From positions 20,217,316 to 20,281,315 of the forward strand of contig OX459101.1 of assembly GCA_949775045.1 (NCBI GenBank): DNA of 64,000 nt, written 5' to 3'. How positions within the stretch are numbered: position 1 is the first letter of the stretch; every line of letters begins with the position of its first letter. Made by a program: the position numbers and the translations under genes. The DNA is from Metridium senile. Taxonomy: Eukaryota > Cnidaria > Anthozoa > Actiniaria > Metridiidae. The notes below the pieces were generated by a model. It was not told the DNA's origin and made no database searches. It saw only the letters and a program-made list of their open reading frames with translations. Positions 35,325-45,807 of this stretch are shown here, piece after piece.

Positions 35325-38300
35325 ATGGCAAGTTCAAAGGTATTAATGAATCCTATGGAAGTACAGAAACTTCGGTCAAGCATACACCATCTTGTTGAGG
35401 AGCAAAACAGGAGCAACAGCAAACTCATTGGCGTTCAAGTCCTAACGGATCAGTTAGAACACAAAAACGAGGAATGTAATGTTTTAAAAGTAAAACTCAA
35501 GCAATTGGAAGTGTTGTTGTCGAGAGCGGAGAACAGGATTTCGCAATTAAGCATGAAAGGTGGTTCGACAAAAAGCGGCGGAGTCATTACTCCGGGTGTA
35601 TCAAAGAGACTTTTCGAAGCAATAACACGGGAAAATACTAAACTAAAACTTACTTTAGAACATGTACTAAACAAGCTACCTAATGGAATAGATTTGGCTG
35701 TGGTAAGTAACATCTTTTGTTGACTATAATCACCCTGGCGCGTCCGCCATTTTGAAATATTCGCTAGCAAGCATATTTATTTGAATAGCTTATTTTTCGC
35801 GTTTTTTTGGTATACTTATTAATAACTATTCATTATAAACGTTTTTATTTGGTTAGTTTAAACTATTTTAGTGTTTTCTAGTAAATTCCTTTGAAATAAA
35901 GCGATGAATAATTAGCAAGCAAAAACGGGGAATCCCCGAATAAGATCCAAAGGCTTCAATATTGTTGGCAGGACGTGCTATTTCTTGCATAACAATTGAC
36001 CTTGAAACAATGGCTCCCCCCTTATTACGGGAAAGCCCCGCTTTAACGAAAGTTTTCTAAAACGAAACTCTTTCGATTCAATATTTTAATCTATCTTAAC
36101 TTCCCCCTAAATTTTCTAAATATCATCTTGTATATTAATTTCTTTCATTATTATCATCATCGTTTAAATTTAAATTATTGGACATTAATTATAATTGTAA
36201 AAAATAGGCCCTTATTTCTAAGAATTATTTATAATAATACCATCATTTCGTTATCAATCATCGTCATTATACTTTCTGATTGTTTAGCTTTAAATCAATA
36301 TTTTCTTTTGTAGGAGAATCGTGATCTTCATGATCTAGTTATCGCCTTAAAAGCAGAACTTGAACAAAATAGAAAAGAGACGGAAGAACTGCGAGATGCG
36401 CTTAGAGCAGTTGAGACGGAAGACACAATGGCATTACAGGAACAAGTAGCAAGACTAACTGAGCAGATCACGCAAATAGAGAGGAGACTAAAGGCCAATC
36501 ATGTCTACTGTGAATCAGTTGTCACAGAAAATGAAAGACTACAAGCTAACATTGAAGCTGTAAAAAGTGAAAGAATAACACAGCTAGCGTCACTCAAGAA
36601 GCTGGCCAATGAACATCCAGCTATCAAAGAAATAATTGATCTGGCTTGGACCTCAGGTGATGATGTTGATGGACAGAACAAAGACATTGAGGTTTGTATA
36701 AATCATAGACTTTGTTTAGACTAATGGACCTTTTTCTGAACTTGCCTGGATGAGCACAGACAAAGGTTTCAAGTCGAGGTTGGTCTTGATAAATAAAAGA
36801 ATCAAGTTCAGTCTCGACTTGAAACCTTTGTCTAGTGATCATACAAGCAAATTCGGGAAAGGTGTATTCAGTCTTTCTGACAATGTTCATGTATTACAAA
36901 ATACAATCCTCTTGGGATAATTGAACAAAACCATAAATGAATATATCATTGAAAAAACATAGAGGCAAGATAGTTGACCAAATGCCAATATGGCCGCCAC
37001 TTCATAATCATATTTTTTAATTCATAGTTTTTTTGACTATATCTACTGGGGTGAAAAATACCACAACGAGGCTAGCAAGGAAACAGTTCACTGAACACAT
37101 ACAAATCTCTGTAATTTTGATTCCAAATAGCTTCACTTGAATTATATTTATAGCAATAAAACTTTCCAAAAATACATATAAAAAAATTATCAAATTGTAA
37201 TCTGCTATTTGCTAGTTATGATGCAATGATTTTTACTGTAATTTTTATATTATATTAAATTCCTGTGTTAATAAAAACTAATCTGACAATATATCATCTT
37301 TTTCTATTCAGAAATATACCAAGGAAATAGAATCCTTAAACAAGCAGGTTGATGACTTTAAAGAACAACGTGCCAAGTCCTTTGAGGAAAGCAAGAAGTA
37401 TTATGACGAATACACACGACAGCTGCAGGAAATGAGGAATACAAATGCTATGTTGCACGAGGAATTGGAACAAGTGAAGAATCAGTTTCAAGAGGTTAAC
37501 ATGGTTAAAGAGTTGCTGGAAGGACAGGTTAGGATACAATTATATTAGTTAATTATTACAATAAGTCAAGCAATCTTGTGACTGAGTATTCGTTGATGAA
37601 CAATTTATTCATCTATTTAATCGATTTTTTGCTTTCACTTGATGATATTTCAAGTATTTTAACAAACTAAACATTTAGATATTATTTTGCAGTTAATAGT
37701 TGATATTTTTGTTTTCAGTGCAAGGACTTTGAAAATGATTTCAAGATGGAAAGACAGGAAAAGGAAAAACTAGATCAGGACTTGAAGCGAGTTCTAAATC
37801 AAAACCAAGAACTACAACAAGAAAACAAAGCATTGAAGAAAGACAACGAACGAATCAGACAAATGATCAAAGAAGAATTTGAACGAAAGAACAAAAAAAC
37901 AGTATCACCACCAGTGCAGCCACCACAACAACATGTACCACAAATTAAAAGGTGGACGGCACCCACTACACATGCAGCAACTGGATATACAGTAAGTAAT
38001 CTACTCCTATATTGATCGAATGCATGCCAATATTATCATATTTTTTTAATTCATATTTTAGTTGACCACTACATCAAAATTATAGATTAGAATGACATCA
38101 ACAATTGTAAAAAGTTTGAGACAAAAATATTAAATTCTTGAGAAGTTATGAGAATTTCAAAAGCGTGAAAAACAACACAACAAGGCTAGCAAGGAAACAG
38201 TTCACTGAACACATACAACTCTCTGTAATTTTGAAATAGCTTCACTTGTCTTGAATTATAATTAATATAGCAATAAAACTTTTTTTAAGAACAGGCTTTT

Positions 38301-38657
38301 ATTTTTGAAAGTTAATTGACATTCTGTCTATAGCCAATCACAATACAGAACAGGCATTGAAGCCATGCAATCACTATGGAAAACACCATTGCAGAAGGAT
38401 GTGAAATCTATTTCAATGGCATACTGATACACAATTGAATGATGAAATTGTTGTCAAGTCTACATTATTTACTGATACGTTCTATTTCTTTTCTATTCCA
38501 GCCTCCTCACTTCAACCCAATGAAACACACAGAACAGGTTTGTTCAGATGGTCCAGGTAAACACTTCACTAGCTATCTAGAGTGTCCGGTGTGTAAGAGG
38601 ATCCTCCCACCCAATGAAATGGAGGAGCATCTTAATGACTGTGATAGAAGGAGATAG
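35325..38657 (+). CDS. UBAN and zinc-finger coiled-coil adaptor (NEMO/optineurin/TNIP family)
   Basis: Exons 35325-35702, 36314-36691, 37312-37527, 37719-37991 and 38502-38657, all joined in phase 0, give 466 residues. Most of the chain is coiled coil. Exon 4 begins CKDFENDFKMERQEKEKLDQ, which fits the UBAN consensus (Asp331-Phe332 then Glu335-Arg336), the motif with which NEMO, optineurin and TNIP/ABIN proteins bind linear or K63 ubiquitin chains. A Pro/Gln linker follows, then a C-terminal C2HC finger: Cys443, Cys446, His458, Cys462, spaced as in the NEMO and optineurin fingers. In vertebrates these proteins regulate NF-kB signalling and selective autophagy. Architecture is NEMO/optineurin-like; residues GVITPGVSKRLFEAITRENT recall TNIP to me, so orthology is open. 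The ATG at 35325 has a good context (aaaATGg). No LIR motif was identified with confidence. Confidence 0.87.
36740..36850. repeat. Short foldback in UBAN intron 2
   Basis: gacaaaggtttcaagtcgag pairs with ctcgacttgaaacctttgtc about 45 bases on. Confidence 0.7.
36950..38290. repeat. Dispersed repeat family S, copies in UBAN introns 2 and 4
   Basis: 37075-37170 and 38170-38285 share ggctagcaaggaaacagttc and tgaacacatacaa; 38050-38180 also matches 24180-24440 inverted (attctaatctataattttca). The exons at 37312-37527 and 37719-37991 lie between them. Confidence 0.7.
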
Positions 38658-39330
38658 TGAAGGCGTTGTCATTGCACACTGTTAATGATTCAAGCTTCAG
38701 CCAAAACGGTGGCAGATCAGGTCGAAAAACATTCCTTTCTTATCTACAACATAGACAAAATTGAATTTAATAACTATTATTGTTGACTGACTAGCCTTGT
38801 CTTCACATTGAAACCCAAATGAAGTTTCCACATGTATGTGAAGCTAGTCAGTCAAGAACAACAGTTATTAAAATTGGATGCCATATTTCGATTTGGTGAA
38901 TATCAAATTATCAATTTGTTAAAAAGGATGAAATTAAACCTGTTGGCCGCCTTCTAAGACTATTATGTGTCTACTCCAACATATTATCATGGTATTTGTA
39001 TATATGGAGAATGTGTGAACCTAGCAGCAAGCTGCACAGATAATAGTTTGCTGTTCACAGTAGTCATAGAAACAAGACGCTTAAATCATTAACAGTGTGC
39101 ATTGCATTGTCACTGTTTCCATATTGATGCCCAAACAAGAAGCTGCATGCTTTCAATAATGCATTGCAGCACGACAGTCCAGTCAGCCATCAAAGCTAGC
39201 ACCAGCTCATGCAAAAAGCTGTACGCCTAAATCTAATTCAGTTGAATACAATGAAATCGATCTCTTAGAGGTGGGCAAGTGAAATCTTCATAGATGTCTA
39301 GATTGTATAATGTCTGAAGAGTAAAATAAA
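38658..39330 (+). other. UBAN gene 3' flank with candidate poly(A) signal
   Basis: Includes a family J foldback at 38785-38905 (gactgactagccttgtcttc) and an AATAAA at 39325-39330. If the signal is used, the foldback is in the 3' UTR. Confidence 0.4.
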
Positions 39331-40295
39331 CGCCTTAATTACTCTCTATGAAAAAGAACAAAACATTTGAAAAAAGCAAAGACAATTGACTGTAAGGGTT
39401 GTTAAACTAAGCAAATCAACTGCTTTTCATAAATATATTTTTAAAAATGCAGCGCAGACTGCAGACTATTTCTCATGCCAAGAGAACTGGGGAAATTGAT
39501 GTATATAATACATCTACAATTATTTCAAAAATTTTATGTTGCATACCAATCCCGAATTGCACTATGGATGATATGTATTCAAGCAGCAAAAGGCTCAACA
39601 ATTGGAATGTTTCAAAACTTTGTCTGCAGGGTTTTCCAGCATATTTCTATTCTGTGCTGATATTATTTACAAATGAATAGAACATATTTTAAGCTTGGTA
39701 AGCAACATGCAACAAAACCTTCACCAACCTTATTTGAAAAAGCTTTATAATAAACATTATAAAGTGTTGAAGTATTAGTGCAAAATCATTGCAACATCAC
39801 AAGTAGTATTTACTTGCAACAATTAAACAACACATACATTTTATGCACTAAATGTGCCAATAATATGAATTAGATAGTATGCTGAAAAGCAAGACTTTTG
39901 GGAGGGGTGGGGTGGGGAAAAGAACCGTAGTGACAAATAATACTGATATCAATGGGAACTATAGGGAGTAAACTAGTATAGCCTGCTAGTTTTTTTTTTC
40001 ATATGGAAGATACTCTACTCAACCCAATAAATACAATGAAATTTGTAACACCATAAACAATCTTACAAGCTTTAGACCTTCGTTCGGCTAAGATGAAAAA
40101 GGTCTAAAACTTGGTTATCTTCTTGGAAAAAAGACAGATATTCAGTTAGTCTATTTAAATATTTAGTTGAACGTTTTTATATTTTCGTAGTTCATAGTGT
40201 AAAATAGCAAAAGGAACATTAAAGGTAAGTGTACATTAAAATATAACTTGTTTCATAATGTATAGTTTTTTCAAATCATAATTATATATAATAGA
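39331..40295. other. Spacer with no supported gene
   Basis: A 77-codon ORF at 39447 shows no family features. A decayed family C unit lies at 39965-40110. Confidence 0.4.
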
Positions 40296-40299
40296 CTAG

Positions 40300-40524
40300 T
40301 TTCATGTTATCTAGCACCGCTGTACTATTTGACAAAAGGCACATTTGCACAGGGATAGCCTCAATTCAGAGTAAATTCAAATGTGTTTTCTATTGTTAAG
40401 CGATAACATTGTTCCATGCTTGGTTTGGAACTTTTTAAATATTTTGACAACATATCAAGGGTTACCCTGTGCAAATGTGCCTTTTGTTGAATAGTACAGC
40501 GGTGATAGATAACGCGAAACTGGA
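40300..40524. repeat. Foldback MITE family A, full copy
   Basis: Ends gtttcatgttatctagcacc and its inverse; interior caaatgtgttttctattgtt identical to other copies. Confidence 0.85.
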
Positions 40525-40756
40525 GTGAGTTACAGTTAGAACAATTTAGTGTGGCTTCACATGCTGTTAACCGTTGATATTTGTAAATGTATTATATTGC
40601 CAAGACTTAATTATAGAATAATTATATATTATTATAAATAAATTATTATTGATATAATATCAGTTGTTCAATGTTAGTGTTACAGTTGTATTTAGAAACA
40701 AATAAAAAAAGATAACACATTTAACAATGTTTGTTGTTGTTGTTATATAGATTATA

Positions 40757-41865
40757 AAGCGCAAACACTATATCCATGAAATAGAATCAAATTGTTACTG
40801 TGGAATAGAGCGCAAACACTATATCCATGAAATAGAATCAAATTGCTACTGTGGAATAGAGCGCAAGCACTATATCCATGAAATAGAATCAAATTACTAC
40901 TGTGAAATAGAGCGCAAACACTATATCCATGAAATAGAATCAAATTGCTACTGTGGAATAGAGCGCAAACACTATATCCATGAAATATAATCAAATTGCT
41001 ACTGTGGAATAGAGCGCAAACACTATATCCATGAAATAGAATCAAATTGCTACTGTGGAATAGAGCGCAAACACTATATCCATGAAATAGAATCAAATTG
41101 CTACTGTGGAATAGAGCGCAAGCACTATATCCATGAAATAGAATCAAATTACTACTGTGAAATAGAGCGCAAATACTATATCCATGAAATAGAATCAAAT
41201 TACTACTGTGGAATAGAGCGCAAATACTATATCCATGAAATAGAATCAAATTACTTCTGTGGAATAGAGCGCAAACACTATATCCATGAAATAGAATCAA
41301 ATTGCTACTGTGGAATAGAGCGCAAACACTATATCCATGAAATATAATCAAATTGCTACTGTGGAATAGAGCGCAAACACTATATCCATGAAATAGAATC
41401 AAATTGCTACTGTGGAATAGAGCGCAAACACTATATCCATGAAATAGAATCAAATTGCTACTGTGGAATAGAGCACAAGCACTATATCCATGAAATAGAA
41501 TCAAATTACTACTGTGAAATAGAGCGCAAATACTATATCCATGAAATAGAATCAAATTACTACTGTGGAATAGAGCGCAAATACTATATCCATGAAATAG
41601 AATCAAATTACTTCTGTGGAATAGAGCGCAAACACTATATCCATGAAATAGAATCAAATTGCTACTGTGGAATAGAGCGCAAACACTATATCCATGAAAT
41701 AGAATCAAATTGCTACTGTGGAATAGAGCGCAAACACTATATCGATGAAATAGAATCAAATTGCTACTATGGAATAGAGCGCAAACATTATATCCATGAA
41801 ATAGAATCAAATTGCCACTGTGGAATAAAGCGCAAACACTATATCCATGAAATAGAGATTTATGC
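40757..41865. repeat. 51-bp minisatellite array, inverted (about 21 units)
   Basis: Units read gcgcaaacactatatccatg, aaatagaatcaaattgctac, tgtggaataga, the inverse of the 28.4-kb array, and are more uniform in length (51 bases, no 54/57 variants). Gives a spurious 352-codon ORF. Higher-order blocks of about seven units repeat (compare 40980-41280 with 41340-41640). Confidence 0.95.
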
Positions 41866-41935
41866 TTCCCTTAAGATATACCTCATTCACATATTCCTAG
41901 CTGGGGCATTTGTTACCATATTCCAACGACTTTGA

Positions 41936-42065
41936 ATAGGTAATAGAATGAGATTGGTAACACCGTAAAAAATGTTAACTTAACTTTACTGAAGTTTCGA
42001 GGTTTAGCCTTTTTTTAACACCGACGCAGCCTATACTAGTTTATTCGCTAGCTTCCATTTATTAT
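41936..42065. repeat. Repeat family C copy
   Basis: Carries gtaacaccgtaaaaaatgtt and caccgacgcagcctatacta; pairs with the 32905 cluster in the inverted duplication. Confidence 0.75.
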
Positions 42066-42099
42066 AAAGCCCATTGTCTTCATAATGCGGAGATCTGAA

Positions 42100-42960
42100 T
42101 CTGGATAGAAAAGTAAGGACATGTACAGCTCAACATATTACATTTATATTTTCTCGAAATATAGACATATAAATGACATCATAATGAAATCAAGTACAAT
42201 GCATGCATGAAAGCATGCACAATCGAGGGAACGTGCGCGTGTGTGGGGTTGAGGGGGTGTCCCCAAAACCGCAAAAAATATTCGACAACGCAGCATAAAA
42301 ATTTCAATTCGCAAACACCGCAAAAGAGTCAAGATCAGTTAAGTGGCTTTTCACAAAGCAACACGTTATAGCATTAAAATTTACCGGAGACCGCAGCATT
42401 GGGAAAGCACTTTACATGCCCGCAATAGAGTCATTAGGTGATGACATAAAACATTATTTTCACTCGATCATAATTTTTTGTTCTCAATTTTGATAGGCAA
42501 TTAAAAAAAACGTTTACACAGCAAATTTGACCATATGTCAAATAGCAGCTGAGATATGGCCACTTGAATATATAATTTTCCAATACAAATCACTGTATTT
42601 TCGGGCCTGTTTAAAACTTTATGGACAGAGCTTAAATTATACAGTGATTTGTATGGGGAAATTATATATATATTCAAGTGGCCATATATCAGCTGCTAGT
42701 TGACCAATTTCGGTCAAATTTGCTATGCAACTGGCATCTTTTTTGATTGCCTATCAAAATTGAGAACCAAAAATATGATACTAGTGAAAATAATTTTTAT
42801 GACGTCATCACTTAAGGACTCTATATCGCACTTTGAGAACTCAAAACACTGCAAAATGGATGGTATAAGAGCACATAGCGAATTCGAAGAAGCCATTTCA
42901 TAATTTGTTCATTCGTATAAGTTATTTGATGCATATCTATGTCCGATTTGCTAGATATGA
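42100..42960. repeat. Right copy of dispersed repeat, split by foldback P (42445-42830)
   Basis: The insert is a foldback with arms ttttgttctcaattttgata and agcagctgagatatggccac. Outside it, sequence matches 32380-32880 inverted. Confidence 0.65.
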
Positions 42961-43074
42961 TATACAAACTTTAATATATAGTTATTATAGTTATAGTAAA
43001 ATAGTATTGACTATACAACTATATGAACTTACAAATTAACTATTAGATATCACGTATTCTGATTCAGTTTTCAC

Positions 43075-43635
43075 GGTTCTTGTCCACAACCTCAGCCTCG
43101 ATAGCGTGTAATATATTCTTTACAATAGACCTTTTCACGGTTCTCGTCCACAACCTCAGCCTCGATATCGTGTAATATATTATTTACAATAGACCTTTTC
43201 ACGGTTCTCGTCCACAACCTCAGCCTCGATAGCGTGTAATATATTCTTTACAATAGACCTTTTCACGGTTCTCGTCCACAACCTCAGTCTCGATAGCGTG
43301 TAATATATTCTTTACAATTTGACTACTGCTCGCGGTAATTTAAGGAATATACACATTAGAGCAGAATTTCGTCTGAATTTGAAAAGCTCACGGCATGATC
43401 GCGGTCAAAGCACAGCAAGGCACATCAAAAAATTCTAGAAACATCAGGGTAGCGGCAAAGCTAAGGCACGCACACGGCACTGAACGTTTCACAGTCATAC
43501 GAAATCTTCTCTATCAACAATTGAAGCTAATTGAAACACTTCAAAATTCCACGGGCTGTAGTCAAATAGTAAAGAATATATTACACGCTATCGAGGCTGA
43601 GGTTGATCGAAGAAACTCTGAAAAGGTCTATTCTA
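43075..43635. repeat. Family K array with nested element M
   Basis: Four tandem partial K ends (tcgatagcgtgtaatatatt type, about 60 bases each) at 43085-43320, then M inverted (43355-43520) and the closing K arm (43550-43630). Confidence 0.75.
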
Positions 43636-43689
43636 GAAGAAATCACAGCGGATGCTGACCAAATGTTATTCTTATCAATACCGATACCA

Positions 43690-43815
43690 CATACATGTGG
43701 TGTTATGGTGTTATGGTTTTGCCAACCAACCATTGTTATCAGAACAAAGAAAATTAAAAAATCTATTGTGAGAATGGTTGGCAAATTAGCATCACAATAC
43801 CAACACTTGTAAGAC
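43690..43815. repeat. MITE family N copy
   Basis: Matches 2728-2862 in the same orientation (ccaaccattgttatcagaac). Confidence 0.7.
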
Positions 43816-44244
43816 TACCGTTGCGCGGAAATGATTTCCTCTTCTCATTAATTATTCATGAATTTGAGAACGTACAAAGCGGGATCCAGACATTTGTCAG
43901 CGGGGTGTCCCGATTGCAACTGAAGGGATCTTAAGGTGTTAGGGGTTGCTGGCCCCTAAATGTCTTATTAAAAAACAATAGGGTTAATTGCGGTCCTAGG
44001 GGGTTTCCCGGTTGGTGCTTGAAGGGACAACCCTCTTTTTCGATTTCGAGTTCAAATGTTTCCGTTACGATGCGTCACTGCAAGATAGATACAATTCCCT
44101 CTCTCATACGGAACTATATCTGTCAATAAAAAGTGAATTGAAATGCAACATCGATGTTTTGATTGAGGATGAAACACTCTTTCGAGTGCCGGTCCGATCT
44201 AGCTTCTCAAAATCTTTGATAATTCTTGGAGAAATGTAACGAAT

Positions 44245-44710
44245 AAGTTCCCTTCACAGATCCCTGTGCTATCTTGAATGGTAGCCGGGCCTTTACCTTG
44301 GATGCCAGAGGTTTGAAGTTTTTGTCGCTTTGCGACTTGTATTATTTCCCTATAAAAGAAAGCCCCTCTGGAACTAGGGTACCGGGCCTTTGGATTGAAG
44401 CGAGACGAACGTTGAGCTTACAATGATAGAGACACGTGAATAATTGTCCCACAAGGTGTTAAAAGGTCTCTATCATTGCAAGCTCAACGTTCGTCTCGCC
44501 TTTAGTTTAGTTTATTTGATCTCTTTGAATATTACAATTTATACATAGAATTATTAATATTAAAATGATTTACAGTTTTTATTTACACTTTGGTTTTAAT
44601 ATAAGAAGAGCCTGGGGTCTAAATTAACTGTTAGGTTTTCTAGTTAGCCCCCGCCTCGATGCAAAGGCCCGGCTATTATTCAAGATGGCGCAGGGAACTG
44701 TGAAGGGGAC
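44245..44710. repeat. Family B foldback with two insertions
   Basis: Arms as in other copies, but 44318-44385 and 44505-44652 are extra sequence; the latter looks like a reversed LINE 3' tail (tttagtttagtttatttgat). Flanks match the 30.5-kb copy inverted. Confidence 0.75.
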
Positions 44711-45107
44711 TATTTTATGCTGGTGATTACCGCAAACATGTATCAAGACCAATGTTACGGTAGTGATTTGGTTTGGTTTCTGTTCATTACTTATTCATGA
44801 ATTGGAAAACGTAATATAACTAGTTTCGAGTTCACAGTACAGTTTCCGTTACGATTCGAAAACTGCGTGTATAATCCCCTCTCTCAAACGAAACTGATTT
44901 GCCATTTAAAAACCATGGTCACTTACCGGCATGCTTTGCGTTGTTTATTTTGATTTGAGTGTTATAATTCATTCGCAGTCAGTCGTATTACGAGAAAACA
45001 AATAAAACAAAACGCTAAACGATTTAGTAAGAGCGTAAATACCCACTCACATCGTAAAATATATCAAAATGTCTGAATGTGCGATTTTTATGGTCCAGGA
45101 ATTAGAC

Positions 45108-45515
45108 CAGTTTCATGTTATCTAGCACCGCTGTACTATTTGACAAAAGGCGCATTTGTACAGGGATAACCTCAATGCAAGTACATTCAAATGTGTTTTC
45201 TATTGTTAAGCGATAACATTTTTCATGCTTTGCTTGGAATTTCTGAATATTTTAACAACAAACCGAGACTTAGGCCTCATCTACACGAATCCGATCCGGC
45301 TGAAACCGCATAGAAATATTTGCGTCCACACGAATCCGCGTATCCGGAGGATTCAAGTAAAAGTATGCGGTTTCGGTGACCGGATTCACTGGATTCGTGT
45401 GGACGATAGGCCGATTCGCGTCAAAAAGTATGCGGTTTCAAAAGTATCCGGATCCGTGAAGACGGGGTCTTAGGCTGTATAAATGCGCTTTTTGTTACAG
45501 TGCAAATCGAGAAAC
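45108..45515. repeat. Family A foldback with nested MITE at 45265-45475
   Basis: The insert has its own inverted ends (ggcctcatctacacgaatcc / gatccgtgaagacgggg) and internal ggattcgtgtggacg. Short duplicated cttag flanks it. Confidence 0.7.
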
Positions 45516-45564
45516 CGTGGGCACCAAGAAATATTTCAGTAACCGTCTATTGTTCGTTGAACAA

Positions 45565-45760
45565 TGTGAAAGGACTCTCTAACTACACGAAGTTTATCTG
45601 TCTACAAATCAGTCAAACGTCTTGCAGTTAGAGAGCTGTTTCAGGTCACCCAATAAAGATACACGATTTCTGAAATATTACTAGATGGTCGAGAAATGCT
45701 TCACTGAGTCTGCGTATGTTGCTTATGCTTATGTCCCTAGTGCGAACCAGGCTTCAGTGA
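45565..45760. repeat. Family R and Q fragments
   Basis: 45570-45660 matches the PAQR4 3' flank inverted; 45690-45756 matches family Q (tctgcgtatgttgcttatgc). Confidence 0.6.
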
Positions 45761-45807
45761 CCGTGGGCCTTTAAACCATGGAGTGAGATGCATTGACAAT
45801 GCGTCAA

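Noticed and set aside
40752..41810. 352-codon repeat ORF on the minus strand
   Set aside because: Same 51-bp satellite as at 28.4 kb, inverted.
44012..44239. 75-codon plus-strand ORF as a gene
   Set aside because: Parts recur at 44820-44900 in dispersed sequence, and it lies within the inverted duplication without splice or start support.
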